From Metellina segmentata (Eukaryota; Arthropoda; Arachnida; Araneae; Tetragnathidae), in the NCBI GenBank assembly GCA_947359465.1, contig CANAIC010000159.1, positions 1 through 64,000 of the forward strand: 64,000 bases of DNA, given 5' to 3'. Positions within the stretch are counted from its first letter, which is position 1. Every line of letters begins with the position of its first letter. The notes under the pieces are model-generated. The model did not search any database and was not told where the DNA came from. It worked only from the letters and a program-made list of their open reading frames with translations. Of this stretch, positions 18,863 to 31,646 are shown one piece after another. Both the position numbers and the translations under genes were made by a program.

Positions 18863-21800
18863 CCTTGATCAGGGATTCGAACCTAGAACCTTTCGATCCA
18901 GAGGCTATATGCTTAATCGGAAAATAAACGTCAAGTCAATCATAATTTGAAACCGATGAACAATCTTTGTACCGGTGGATCACCACATAATTTTGAACCG
19001 CGGTCAGTTGACAGGGCAACATCTACACACTATTCAACCAAAGATTCCGAAACACATAAATGCCAAACAGAAACAAAATTCCTATCCTTGAAAAAGAAAA
19101 AAAAATGCAGAACTTCTAAATCAAGAAATAACAGATTGAATAGTTCAAATGTCGGACAAGCAACGATGCTTCAATAAGGTAACTCGCGCATACATATACG
19201 GAGAAGAAAAAGAGCTTCCATAACCATACTAATACACTATAACTTCAAAATGCAGCAAGGTAATCTTATCTTGGGTATTGTACACACTCATAACAATTAT
19301 TTTACCCCGAGAAAGAGCGTTTAAATATGCCGCTCCTTTGATTTGGCAATGAAGCATAACGCGCCTTGATCAGGGATTCGAACCTAGAACCTTTCGATCC
19401 AGAGGCTATATGCTTAATCGGAAAATAAACGTCAAGTCAATCATAATTTGAAACCGATGAACAATCTTTGTACCGGTGGATCACCACATAATTTTGAACC
19501 GCGGTCAGTTGACAGGGCAACATCTACACACTATTCAACCAAAGATTCCGAAACACATAAATGCCAAACAGAAACAAAATTCCTATCCTTGAAAAAGAAA
19601 AAAAAATGCAGAACTTCTAAATCAAGAAATAACAGATTGAATAGTTCAAATGTCGGACAAGCAACGATGCTTCAATAAGGTAACTCGCGCATACATATAC
19701 GGAGAAGAAAAAGAGCTTCCATAACCATACTAATACACTATAACTTCAAAATGCAGCAAGGTAATCTTATCTTGGGTATTGTACACACTCATAACAATTA
19801 TTTTACCCCGAGAAAGAGCGTTTAAATATGCCGCTCCTTTGATTTGGCAATGAAGCATAACGCGCCTTGATCAGGGATTCGAACCTAGAACCTTTCGATC
19901 CAGAGGCTATATGCTTAATCGGAAAATAAACGTCAAGTCAATCATAATTTGAAACCGATGAACAATCTTTGTACCGGTGGATCACCACATAATTTTGAAC
20001 CGCGGTCAGTTGACAGGGCAACATCTACACACTATTCAACCAAAGATTCCGAAACACATAAATGCCAAACAGAAACAAAATTCCTATCCTTGAAAAAGAA
20101 AAAAAAATGCAGAACTTCTAAATCAAGAAATAACAGATTGAATAGTTCAAATGTCGGACAAGCAACGATGCTTCAATAAGGTAACTCGCGCATACATATA
20201 CGGAGAAGAAAAAGAGCTTCCATAACCATACTAATACACTATAACTTCAAAATGCAGCAAGGTAATCTTATCTTGGGTATTGTACACACTCATAACAATT
20301 ATTTTACCCCGAGAAAGAGCGTTTAAATATGCCGCTCCTTTGATTTGGCAATGAAGCATAACGCGCCTTGATCAGGGATTCGAACCTAGAACCTTTCGAT
20401 CCAGAGGCTATATGCTTAATCGGAAAATAAACGTCAAGTCAATCATAATTTGAAACCGATGAACAATCTTTGTACCGGTGGATCACCACATAATTTTGAA
20501 CCGCGGTCAGTTGACAGGGCAACATCTACACACTATTCAACCAAAGATTCCGAAACACATAAATGCCAAACAGAAACAAAATTCCTATCCTTGAAAAAGA
20601 AAAAAAAATGCAGAACTTCTAAATCAAGAAATAACAGATTGAATAGTTCAAATGTCGGACAAGCAACGATGCTTCAATAAGGTAACTCGCGCATACATAT
20701 ACGGAGAAGAAAAAGAGCTTCCATAACCATACTAATACACTATAACTTCAAAATGCAGCAAGGTAATCTTATCTTGGGTATTGTACACACTCATAACAAT
20801 TATTTTACCCCGAGAAAGAGCGTTTAAATATGCCGCTCCTTTGATTTGGCAATGAAGCATAACGCGCCTTGATCAGGGATTCGAACCTAGAACCTTTCGA
20901 TCCAGAGGCTATATGCTTAATCGGAAAATAAACGTCAAGTCAATCATAATTTGAAACCGATGAACAATCTTTGTACCGGTGGATCACCACATAATTTTGA
21001 ACCGCGGTCAGTTGACAGGGCAACATCTACACACTATTCAACCAAAGATTCCGAAACACATAAATGCCAAACAGAAACAAAATTCCTATCCTTGAAAAAG
21101 AAAAAAAAATGCAGAACTTCTAAATCAAGAAATAACAGATTGAATAGTTCAAATGTCGGACAAGCAACGATGCTTCAATAAGGTAACTCGCGCATACATA
21201 TACGGAGAAGAAAAAGAGCTTCCATAACCATACTAATACACTATAACTTCAAAATGCAGCAAGGTAATCTTATCTTGGGTATTGTACACACTCATAACAA
21301 TTATTTTACCCCGAGAAAGAGCGTTTAAATATGCCGCTCCTTTGATTTGGCAATGAAGCATAACGCGCCTTGATCAGGGATTCGAACCTAGAACCTTTCG
21401 ATCCAGAGGCTATATGCTTAATCGGAAAATAAACGTCAAGTCAATCATAATTTGAAACCGATGAACAATCTTTGTACCGGTGGATCACCACATAATTTTG
21501 AACCGCGGTCAGTTGACAGGGCAACATCTACACACTATTCAACCAAAGATTCCGAAACACATAAATGCCAAACAGAAACAAAATTCCTATCCTTGAAAAA
21601 GAAAAAAAATGCAGAACTTCTAAATCAAGAAATAACAGATTGAATAGTTCAAATGTCGGACAAGCAACGATGCTTCAATAAGGTAACTCGCGCATACATA
21701 TACGGAGAAGAAAAAGAGCTTCCATAACCATACTAATACACTATAACTTCAAAATGCAGCAAGGTAATCTTATCTTGGGTATTGTACACACTCATAACAA

Positions 21801-22367
21801 TTATTTTACCCCGAGAAAGAGCGTTTAAATATGCCGCTCCTTTGATTTGGCAATGAAGCATAACGCGCCTTGATCAGGGATTCGAACCTAGAACCTTTCG
21901 ATCCAGAGGCTATATGCTTAATCGGAAAATAAACGTCAAGTCAATCATAATTTGAAACCGATGAACAATCTTTGTACCGGTGGATCACCACATAATTTTG
22001 AACCGCGGTCAGTTGACAGGGCAACATCTACACACTATTCAACCAAAGATTCCGAAACACATAAATGCCAAACAGAAACAAAATTCCTATCCTTGAAAAA
22101 GAAAAAAAAATGCAGAACTTCTAAATCAAGAAATAACAGATTGAATAGTTCAAATGTCGGACAAGCAACGATGCTTCAATAAGGTAACTCGCGCATACAT
22201 ATACGGAGAAGAAAAAGAGCTTCCATAACCATACTAATACACTATAACTTCAAAATGCAGCAAGGTAATCTTATCTTGGGTATTGTACACACTCATAACA
22301 ATTATTTTACCCCGAGAAAGAGCGTTTAAATATGCCGCTCCTTTGATTTGGCAATGAAGCATAACGC
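18863..22367. repeat. Seven 501-bp tandem repeats (left arm)
   Basis: Near-identical 501-bp units (one is 500 bp through a shortened A run). Each contains GGTTCGAATCC on the minus strand, an exact Pol III B-box/tRNA T-loop match (first at 18,873-18,883), and a 76-codon open frame that looks incidental (Lys-rich, no domain). The array contains no other gene. It may be an origin-like, enhancer-like or SINE-derived satellite. Confidence 0.9.
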
Positions 22368-22652
22368 TTTAGAAAAAGTGAAACTGGAATGCGATGCAGA
22401 GTTTAAACCACAATGAACCATTAATACTTTAAGAAACAGTTACAGAATTTAAAAAAAAAACAGGTAAATTCAACTTACTTCAGACTGAGTCCTGCGAAGC
22501 TTTAGCAAAGGTTATGATCAAGACTTTGTGTCACAAACGCTTTTATAGAAAATAGTTTCAATTCCATATTACAAATTGTCATTTATCATCTGTGTATTGT
22601 TGGCTTTCACACTCTCTTTGACCCATTTCTTCAAAGATGTTTAATGAAATGG
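22368..22652. other. Inner end of the left arm, no gene
   Basis: About 285 bp that are still inverted-repeat (mirror 23,125-23,409) but with more mismatches than elsewhere in the arms. No ORF, RNA gene or known motif seen. Confidence 0.7.
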
Positions 22653-23124
22653 ATTTTTTTCTTTCTCCCAATTATTTAATTTGAAATTCATCAATCATTT
22701 CCTGAACGATGTTGTTCGCTAAGAACAGAGGATCGTGAGTAGAAAAAAAACGGGTATGATTAAATGAAAGAAATGGGTCAAAGAGTCTTTGAAGAAATAC
22801 AAATCTCGAAATCGTGTTTTTTCACTCCAAACTTTTTCCTATTATAAATAAAGATTTCTATCAAATTTAAACTGAACAACGGGTAAGGTGAAATGAACGC
22901 CCAGAACAAAGGATCGTGACGTAGAAAAAAAACGGTCTTTAAAAATGTTTAATGCAATGGGTTTTTTTCTCTCGCCCAGTTGTATAATTTGAAATTCATC
23001 AATCATTTTCTGAACGATGTTGGTCGCTAAAAACATAGGATCGTGAGTAGAAAAAAACATTATGATTAAATTGCCCTTTGACCAAATGGAACTCTCGAAG
23101 TCGTGTTTTTCCTATTCTGGAAAC
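22653..23124. repeat. 472-bp spacer at the palindrome centre
   Basis: Non-inverted sequence separating the arms. It holds an imperfect direct repeat: about 22,640-22,830 and 22,944-23,110 share ATTTGAAATTCATCAATCAT, TGAACGATGTTG and AGGATCGTGAGTAGAAAAAA, and a shorter part (CAAAGGATCGTGACGTAGAAAA) recurs between them. No convincing gene. Such a spacer would let the palindrome replicate without a perfect hairpin apex. Confidence 0.85.
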
Positions 23125-23409
23125 CCATTTCATTAAACATCTTTGAAGAAATGGGTCAAACAGAGTGTGAAAGCCAACAAGGCACAGATGATAAATGACA
23201 GTTTGCAGTATGGAATTGAAACTATTTTCTATAAAAGCGTTTGTGACACAAAGTCTTGATCATAACCTTTGCTAAAGCTTCGCAGGACTCAGTCTGAAGT
23301 AAGTTGAATTTACCTGTTTTTTTTTAAAATTCTGTAACTGTTTCTTAAAGTATTAATGGTTCATTGTGGTTTAAACTCTGCATCGCATTCCAGTTTCACT
23401 TTTTCTAAA

Positions 23410-25914
23410 GCGTTATGCTTCATTGCCAAATCAAAGGAGCGGCATATTTAAACGCTCTTTCTCGGGGTAAAATAATTGTTATGAGTGTGTACAATACCCA
23501 AGATAAGATTACCTTGCTGCATTTTGAAGTTATAGTGTATTAGTATGGTTATGGAAGCTCTTTTTCTTCTCCGTATATGTATGCGCGAGTTACCTTATTG
23601 AAGCATCGTTGCTTGTCCGACATTTGAACTATTCAATCTGTTATTTCTTGATTTAGAAGTTCTGCATTTTTTTTTCTTTTTCAAGGATAGGAATTTTGTT
23701 TCTGTTTGGCATTTATGTGTTTCGGAATCTTTGGTTGAATAGTGTGTAGATGTTGCCCTGTCAACTGACCGCGGTTCAAAATTATGTGGTGATCCACCGG
23801 TACAAAGATTGTTCATCGGTTTCAAATTATGATTGACTTGACGTTTATTTTCCGATTAAGCATATAGCCTCTGGATCGAAAGGTTCTAGGTTCGAATCCC
23901 TGATCAAGGCGCGTTATGCTTCATTGCCAAATCAAAGGAGCGGCATATTTAAACGCTCTTTCTCGGGGTAAAATAATTGTTATGAGTGTGTACAATACCC
24001 AAGATAAGATTACCTTGCTGCATTTTGAAGTTATAGTGTATTAGTATGGTTATGGAAGCTCTTTTTCTTCTCCGTATATGTATGCGCGAGTTACCTTATT
24101 GAAGCATCGTTGCTTGTCCGACATTTGAACTATTCAATCTGTTATTTCTTGATTTAGAAGTTCTGCATTTTTTTTTCTTTTTCAAGGATAGGAATTTTGT
24201 TTCTGTTTGGCATTTATGTGTTTCGGAATCTTTGGTTGAATAGTGTGTAGATGTTGCCCTGTCAACTGACCGCGGTTCAAAATTATGTGGTGATCCACCG
24301 GTACAAAGATTGTTCATCGGTTTCAAATTATGATTGACTTGACGTTTATTTTCCGATTAAGCATATAGCCTCTGGATCGAAAGGTTCTAGGTTCGAATCC
24401 CTGATCAAGGCGCGTTATGCTTCATTGCCAAATCAAAGGAGCGGCATATTTAAACGCTCTTTCTCGGGGTAAAATAATTGTTATGAGTGTGTACAATACC
24501 CAAGATAAGATTACCTTGCTGCATTTTGAAGTTATAGTGTATTAGTATGGTTATGGAAGCTCTTTTTCTTCTCCGTATATGTATGCGCGAGTTACCTTAT
24601 TGAAGCATCGTTGCTTGTCCGACATTTGAACTATTCAATCTGTTATTTCTTGATTTAGAAGTTCTGCATTTTTTTTTCTTTTTCAAGGATAGGAATTTTG
24701 TTTCTGTTTGGCATTTATGTGTTTCGGAATCTTTGGTTGAATAGTGTGTAGATGTTGCCCTGTCAACTGACCGCGGTTCAAAATTATGTGGTGATCCACC
24801 GGTACAAAGATTGTTCATCGGTTTCAAATTATGATTGACTTGACGTTTATTTTCCGATTAAGCATATAGCCTCTGGATCGAAAGGTTCTAGGTTCGAATC
24901 CCTGATCAAGGCGCGTTATGCTTCATTGCCAAATCAAAGGAGCGGCATATTTAAACGCTCTTTCTCGGGGTAAAATAATTGTTATGAGTGTGTACAATAC
25001 CCAAGATAAGATTACCTTGCTGCATTTTGAAGTTATAGTGTATTAGTATGGTTATGGAAGCTCTTTTTCTTCTCCGTATATGTATGCGCGAGTTACCTTA
25101 TTGAAGCATCGTTGCTTGTCCGACATTTGAACTATTCAATCTGTTATTTCTTGATTTAGAAGTTCTGCATTTTTTTTTTCTTTTTCAAGGATAGGAATTT
25201 TGTTTCTGTTTGGCATTTATGTGTTTCGGAATCTTTGGTTGAATAGTGTGTAGATGTTGCCCTGTCAACTGACCGCGGTTCAAAATTATGTGGTGATCCA
25301 CCGGTACAAAGATTGTTCATCGGTTTCAAATTATGATTGACTTGACGTTTATTTTCCGATTAAGCATATAGCCTCTGGATCGAAAGGTTCTAGGTTCGAA
25401 TCCCTGATCAAGGCGCGTTATGCTTCATTGCCAAATCAAAGGAGCGGCATATTTAAACGCTCTTTCTCGGGGTAAAATAATTGTTATGAGTGTGTACAAT
25501 ACCCAAGATAAGATTACCTTGCTGCATTTTGAAGTTATAGTGTATTAGTATGGTTATGGAAGCTCTTTTTCTTCTCCGTATATGTATGCGCGAGTTACCT
25601 TATTGAAGCATCGTTGCTTGTCCGACATTTGAACTATTCAATCTGTTATTTCTTGATTTAGAAGTTCTGCATTTTTTTTTCTTTTTCAAGGATAGGAATT
25701 TTGTTTCTGTTTGGCATTTATGTGTTTCGGAATCTTTGGTTGAATAGTGTGTAGATGTTGCCCTGTCAACTGACCGCGGTTCAAAATTATGTGGTGATCC
25801 ACCGGTACAAAGATTGTTCATCGGTTTCAAATTATGATTGACTTGACGTTTATTTTCCGATTAAGCATATAGCCTCTGGATCGAAAGGTTCTAGGTTCGA
25901 ATCCCTGATCAAGG
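23410..25914. repeat. Five 501-bp tandem repeats (right arm)
   Basis: Exactly 5 x 501 bp, inverted relative to the left array. The B-box-like GGTTCGAATCC is on plus here (last at 25,894-25,904), preceded by a weak A-box-like TAGCCTCTGG, but no foldable tRNA cloverleaf. Confidence 0.9.
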
Positions 25915-26045
25915 CCATGAATGGTTGTCCGCAAGCGTATGGTGGTAAACCACGATCCCCGCGAGAACTCATGTCCCTCATTGGAGTAACATAGGATGAA
26001 TATATAAAGGTATTCACCAACTACTTTAAAGTCGTTTGATAAAAG

Positions 26046-26414
26046 ATGGAGCACGCAGTTCAAATAGTGGGGAGTCTCCATGCCAACTCTTTTCCCACTA
26101 CCAAATTAGATGCCGAGATTGCATCGGTGAAACTCCACTTAAATGTGCAATCGACCAAAGTGAATATGTTGTGGGAAAATGTTAACCTGGACGATAATTG
26201 TATCCAATTTTTAAAACACTTTGGAGACCAAAAGGGTGACCATGTATGGTTTCTCGATCTGGATAAGTGTAGCATACCAGAGTTGACAGTTTACATGATA
26301 AAAGTAGCGAGTGAAATTTATTTGAACATGATGAATACATTGAAGAAGGTTTCTAATGACTCAGTAAAAAAATCGGATATTCAAGACATGATGGAAGAAC
26401 GACATGAGTCGTAA
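26046..26414 (+). CDS. 122-aa protein, multi-copy family, right copy
   Basis: Unknown function. Starts MEHAVQIVGSLHANSF; a TATATAAAGG box lies about 45 nt upstream. The body is predicted mostly helical with VKLHLNVQS, DNCIQFLKHFGDQ and VWFLDLDKCS, and a Lys/Asp-rich C-terminus. No Cys clusters, signal peptide or membrane segment. It is one of six related loci: decayed copies are at 18,031, 26,495, 43,370, 45,960, 53,277 and 55,797, most retaining the TATA-like leader, so copies spread with their promoters. Confidence 0.72.
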   Translation: MEHAVQIVGSLHANSFPTTKLDAEIASVKLHLNVQSTKVNMLWENVNLDDNCIQFLKHFGDQKGDHVWFLDLDKCSIPELTVYMIKVASEIYLNMMNTLKKVSNDSVKKSDIQDMMEERHES

Positions 26415-26494
26415 CCTGAATTCGATAAATTGGAAGAAGCCAAAATACAGTAAATGGAACGACGTCCGAAATAAAGGTATTTACCAACTACTTT

Positions 26495-26755
26495 AAAATC
26501 GCTTGAAAAAAGGTGGAGCACACGGTTCAAATAGCGGGGAGTCTCTATGCCAATTAGATGCCCAGATTGGATCGGTTAGAGCTCCACTTAAATGTGTAAT
26601 CGACCAAAAGAGTGACCGTTCCTCGATTTGGATAAGTGTACCATCCCAGAGTTGACATGATAAAAGTAGCGAGTGGAATTTATTTGATCGTGATGAATAC
26701 ATTGAAGAAGGTTTCTAGTGTCAGTAAAATAATCCGGCATTCAAGACATGAATAT
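26495..26755 (+). pseudogene. Decayed copy of the 122-aa gene, right arm
   Basis: Mirror of 18,031-18,290; same lesions in both arms, so the decay predates arm formation or was homogenised. Confidence 0.75.
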
Positions 26756-26769
26756 ATATAGATAGATAT

Positions 26770-27125
<356 letters not shown>

Positions 27126-27171
<46 letters not shown>

Positions 27172-28125
27172 CATGGTACTCCCTTTGCAATTCTTCTCTA
27201 GGTGAGGAACGCCTTTTGCACTGGACACAATTTGTTTTTACATTGTCTACATAGGTAATCAAGCTTTTCCCAATGATCGATGCGGGCACTTTTGAAAAAA
27301 ACTCGTCTAATCTCGTTGTTACTTTATTACACTCCGTTTACGACCAGTCGCGTTCCGTATCGATTTTCACCACGAACCAGTTGACTTCATCGATAGCGAC
27401 TCCCTGAATGCTTTCGTATATAATATCCGTATAATATTTTATACTCTCTCTATTTTTTCTATGTAGTTCTTAATAGTACCATGATATATACAATATATAT
27501 ATATATATATGTATATATGTATATATCATGGTACTCTCTTTGCAATTCTTCTCTAGGTGAGGAACGCCTTTTGCACTTTACACAATTTGCTTTTACATTG
27601 TCTACATGGGTAATGGAGCTTTTCCCAATGATCGATGTGGGCACTTTTGAAAAAAAACTCGTCTAATCTCGATGTTACTTTATTACACTCCGTTTACGAC
27701 CAGTCGCGTTCCGTATCGATTTTCACCACGAACCAGTTGACTTCATCGATAGCGACTCCCTGAATGCTTTCGTATATAATATCCGTATAATATTTTATAC
27801 TCTCTCTATTTTTTCTATGTAGTTCTTAATAGTACCATGATATATACAATATATATATATATATATGTGTATATATGTATATATCATGGTACTCTCTTTG
27901 CAATTCTTCTCTAGGTGAGGAACGCCTTTTGCACTTTACACAATTTGCTTTTACATTGTCTACATGGGTAATGGAGCTTTTCCCAATGATCGATGTGGGC
28001 ACTTTTGAAAAAAAACTCGTCTAATCTCGATGTTACTTTATTACACTCCGTTTACGACCAGTCGCGTTCCGTATCGATTTTCACCACGAACCAGTTGACT
28101 TCATCGATAGCGACTCCCTCGTTGC
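27126..28125. pseudogene. Three tandem decayed copies of the 148-aa gene, right arm
   Basis: Mirror of 16,640-17,715. TA tracts are shorter here. 28,126-28,427 carries the CCACCGACA repeats and no gene. Confidence 0.75.
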
Positions 28126-28427
28126 AAGAGGATGACGGGCCACCGACACGACTACCTCATAAACACATGTACAATCCCGCTCGTCTACGGGGACTTTGAT
28201 GGGAGACGAATTAGCGTAGGAAGGCACGCCACCGACATCATAAGTAGTAGTAATAACCTAAGCCATTTATTATAAATTCGTCGAGGACTTTATTGGGGAG
28301 ACGAGAATGAAACGCCACCGACACCTCATAAACAAGACACCAAACCCTTTGTCTTGTAAATAATATGTATTTTCCCAAAATATTTTATAATATTTGTTTT
28401 AATTTCAGGGATATATTGGAATCAGCA

Positions 28428-29117
28428 ATGGAGGAACAGTTATTGCCGATATACACACCAATGAATTTAAAAAAAGGGGCGACAATAGCAGTGGCGACTC
28501 ACGCACAAATGTATTTTGCACTATTTTCATTAGCGTTACCAGTTTCTTTGACTGTCGACGTGATTAAAATGTGGTTTGCAGTTAAAGTACGTAAATGGGT
28601 AAACTTGTTAAATTACAACGCGACACCAGTATGCACTGACGATCGCATCGCGTTGGGTTACGACGAACCTTTCGACGATGTGTTTAACAGTGAAATACAA
28701 ACGGAACGGTCGGAAATATTAAGGGATTGGAATTGGGAAGACTTACGACCGCTTCCGCGCGATTTATACTCCCATTACATGACTAAAATGGAAAGTTTCC
28801 GAAGGAACGGTCATATAATATGGAGATATAGTAAGTGGACACATTTGGAAACACGTGAAGTTTTACATTTATGTATTCATTGTAACAATACAATGGTAAA
28901 TGACACGACGTGGGGAGCGACATTTGCAATATTAGATGTCCTATCACATTTAGAATGCGGATTCGGACATCGAATATTTTGGGAAACGACACGTGAACGA
29001 AACTGGTGCGACAATTGCGTCAGAACGCCCCTGTTCACAATATACGAGTCTGATCGATGCAGACGGGCATATGCCTTCCATCACTCGAGGGTGCAAATCA
29101 TCGATGACTCTGATTGA
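28428..29117 (+). CDS. 229-aa protein of unknown function, right copy
   Basis: Starts at MEEQLLPIY; 20 nt upstream is TTTTAATTTCAG, a plausible 3' splice site, so a 5'-untranslated intron is possible. A hydrophobic stretch (MYFALFSLALPVSLTVDVI, ~30-50) could be a membrane segment. The C-terminal half has LHLCIHCNN, ECGFGH and WCDNC, a possible zinc site, and ends acidic (IIDDSD). AATAAAGG follows the stop by about 8 nt. Not recognised as a known family. Confidence 0.75.
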   Translation: MEEQLLPIYTPMNLKKGATIAVATHAQMYFALFSLALPVSLTVDVIKMWFAVKVRKWVNLLNYNATPVCTDDRIALGYDEPFDDVFNSEIQTERSEILRDWNWEDLRPLPRDLYSHYMTKMESFRRNGHIIWRYSKWTHLETREVLHLCIHCNNTMVNDTTWGATFAILDVLSHLECGFGHRIFWETTRERNWCDNCVRTPLFTIYESDRCRRAYAFHHSRVQIIDDSD

Positions 29118-29352
29118 AAACACACAATAAAGGTTAGTATAACGTAAACCGATAAATTATTATATATATATATATATATATATTTTTGGTGCACCTTAAA
29201 TCTGTCATGGCCGAAAATCCTCATCACGTTGGGTGGGCTCACATAGCTAACATATTCTCATGACCCATTCTTGAAATATGAAATATGATATATATATATA
29301 TGTGTGTGTGTGTGCTCAAAATTTTCATATTCTCCTCTCTAGGATTTCGAGA
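29118..29352. other. TA/TG microsatellites and splice-site-rich leader of the spliced gene
   Basis: Contains a 28-bp TA tract, a TA-TG tract and TTCTCCTCTCTAG, which matches a polypyrimidine tract plus 3' splice site directly before the first coding exon of the SR-like gene. An untranslated first exon is therefore likely upstream. No other gene seen. Confidence 0.5.
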
Positions 29353-31004
29353 ATGTCTTCTTCAGAAACTTCAATCTCTTCAAACGGTATACTATCAATA
29401 AATACATTATTTCATTTTGGTTTCTTTTACAGCAGCTTTTGGCCTAAAACAGGTAAGTCTTTTCCAGATTCCTTAATACATATTCATTTTTTTTTTTTTA
29501 ACAAGGTAAGTATATTTGCTTTCGTTTTTTTTTGCAGTGGTTTTTTGGGCCCAAAACAGGTAAACTTTTTTTTATAAGATTGTATAGTTTCAGAAGTAAT
29601 TCTAAATTTATTTTTTTATCAAGAATCCAACCACTCACACCAGCGTACCCCGTCGCCGCTCCGGCATCAAGACTCCCGCATCTCATCACCCCGGCGTACC
29701 TCGTCGCCTGCCAGGATTATCTCTCCACCCCGGCATCAAGACTCCCGCATCTCATCACCCCGGCGTACCTCGTCGCCTGCCAGGATTATCTCTCCACCCC
29801 GGCATCAAGACTCCCGCATCTCATCACACCGGCGTACCTCGTCGCCGCTCCGACATCAAGACTCCCGCATCTCATCACCCCGGCGTACCTCGTCGCCTGC
29901 CAGGATTATCTCTCCACCCCGGCATCAAGACTCCCGCATCTCATCACACCGGCGTACCTCGTCGCCGCTCCGACATCAAGACTCCCGCATCTCATCACCC
30001 CGGCGTACCTCGTCGCCTGCCAGGATTATCTCGCCACCCCGGGTTACGAGCATCGCAAGAATTCCGGACAGGCCTAGGATGCCGGATAGAATTTCACCAG
30101 GACCAAGTTATCAATCAAGGTGGCTACCCCACTTCAGAAGATCCAAATCCAGATCCGACCGTCGATGTAGATCGTCAGTCAAATCTCAGCGTCAACATCA
30201 TCAAAGACAATTAGGTAATTATGTAAATTATTTACAATAATGTAAATTATTTACAATAGTGTATAAATTACCTTTAAAAAAATGACCTTGAAAATCACTC
30301 CTTGATGGAGTATAATTCACCTTTCAGAATCCAATTCCTTTTTAGACTCTTTCAGATTCTCACATTCAGTTGCAACTCCGCCGCCGACTTTATTTAAAAA
30401 TTCTATTGATAACTTTCAGAAACCTTATTTAGACTCTTTGAGATTCTCACATTGAGTTGCAACTCCGCCGCCGACTTTATTTAAAAATTCTATTGATAAC
30501 TTTCAGAAACCTTATTTAGACTCTTTCAGATTCTCACATTCAGTTGCAACTCCGCCGCCGACTTTATTTAAAAATTCTATTGATAACTTTCAGAAACCTT
30601 ATTTAGACTCTTTCAGATTCTCACATTCAGTTGCTACTCCGCCGCCGACTTTATTTAAAAATTCTATTGATAACTTTCAGAAACCTTATTTAGACTCTTT
30701 CAGATTCTCACATTCAGTTGCAACTCCGCCGCCGACTTTATTTGAAAATTCTATTGATAACTTTCAGAAACCTTATTTAGACTCTTTCAGATTCTCACAT
30801 TCAGTTGCAACTCCGCCGCCGACTTTATTTGAAAATTCTATTGATAACTTTCAGAAACCTTATTTAGACTCTTTCAGATTCTCACATTCAGTTGCAACTC
30901 CGCCGCCGACTTTATTTGAAAATTCTATTGATAACTTTCAGAATCCTTATTTAGACTTACATTTCTTTCAGATTCACATTCCACTGCAACTCCGCCGACT
31001 CTAA
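29353..31004 (+). CDS. Spliced Arg/Ser-rich (SR-like) protein gene, right copy
   Basis: Predicted exons: 29,353-29,386; 29,433-29,452; 29,538-29,559; 29,624-30,214; 30,328-31,004. Boundaries follow clear signals (TTTTACAG, AACAG|GTAAGT, TTTTTTTGCAG, AACAG|GTAAAC, CACCTTTCAG), and the frame stays open across every junction. Exon 4 encodes tandem repeats of SPRRTSSPARIISPP and RHQDSRISS (23- and 16-codon units), then RRSKSRSDRRCRSS, an SR-type tail. Exons 2 and 3 (20 and 22 nt) are duplicates of one another. The last exon holds seven 29-codon repeats, but unit 2 has a TGA at 30,453-30,455 in both arms, so the protein may end there, leaving the rest as 3' UTR. AATAAA lies near 31,098. Likely nuclear; role in RNA or chromatin binding is inferred from composition. 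Confidence 0.6.
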
Positions 31005-31146
31005 CCCGCCAACGGATAAAGGCTGGCTTAAGACTCTGCATGAGGGATGTATTTTCCTACATCGACCTGGTCCCCAATTTTAAGTAATGATATAATGTCA
31101 ATAAAAATATATTAATCTCATGTATGTGTGGTTTATTCGATTTGTA

Positions 31147-31266
31147 TTAAATTAGAATAAGGGTGTGAAGCCAAATAAACAGACAGTGATAATTGTTTGG
31201 ACAAAAAAATTAGAGTACATAGAGAGTTCCAATAGAGATTTTCTAATGGTTTCCAAGATAAATTAA
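31147..31266. other. Empty transposon site: single copy of the 120-bp TTAA-bounded segment
   Basis: The segment that flanks the transposon twice in the left arm is present once here, with TTAA at 31,147-31,150 and 31,263-31,266. This is the reference state before insertion. Confidence 0.9.
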
Positions 31267-31315
31267 GTGTAAATAAAACACGCACAAGGTTGGTACCTAA
31301 TGAAAATTAAAAAAA

Positions 31316-31360
31316 AAGAACTCCCACAAAAAACCGAAACGGTTTTTTGTGGGAGTTCTT
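31316..31360 (-). terminator. Perfect hairpin, right arm
   Basis: Mirror of 10,488-10,532, preserved base for base in the stem. Confidence 0.6.
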
Positions 31361-31529
31361 ATATTTATTTCATTTACAACGTTACATAGTAGTGCATGAC
31401 ACACAATATGAAAAACAATCGATACATAATAATGAAAAACAGTCGATACATAATAATGAAAACTTCAGTAGATATATGAAAAAAAAAAAAAAAAAAACAC
31501 TTGGATATACATGAAACATAATGTGAGTA

Positions 31530-31646
31530 TTATATCACCCAGAATCCACTCGGTCCCAAAGTTTCTTTAAATTCAGGGCAGGTATCGCATCGTCGTCTCC
31601 ACATAGCTAGACAGTCGTAGTGAAAACTGGGGTCCTTTTGCATCAT
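31530..31646 (-). pseudogene. RING-finger remnant, right arm
   Basis: Mirror of 10,201-10,317, same lesions. Confidence 0.6.

Noticed and set aside
18947..19177. 76-codon ORF repeated in every 501-bp unit
   Set aside because: Identical copies simply reflect the satellite; low-complexity Lys-rich product, no promoter, shifted by a 1-bp change in one unit.
18863..22367. CRISPR-like array
   Set aside because: Units are 501 bp and identical without variable spacers.
25840..25914. tRNA gene in the 501-bp repeat
   Set aside because: Exact T-loop/B-box, but the T stem has mismatches and no anticodon or acceptor stem can be folded; treated as a Pol III-like motif only.
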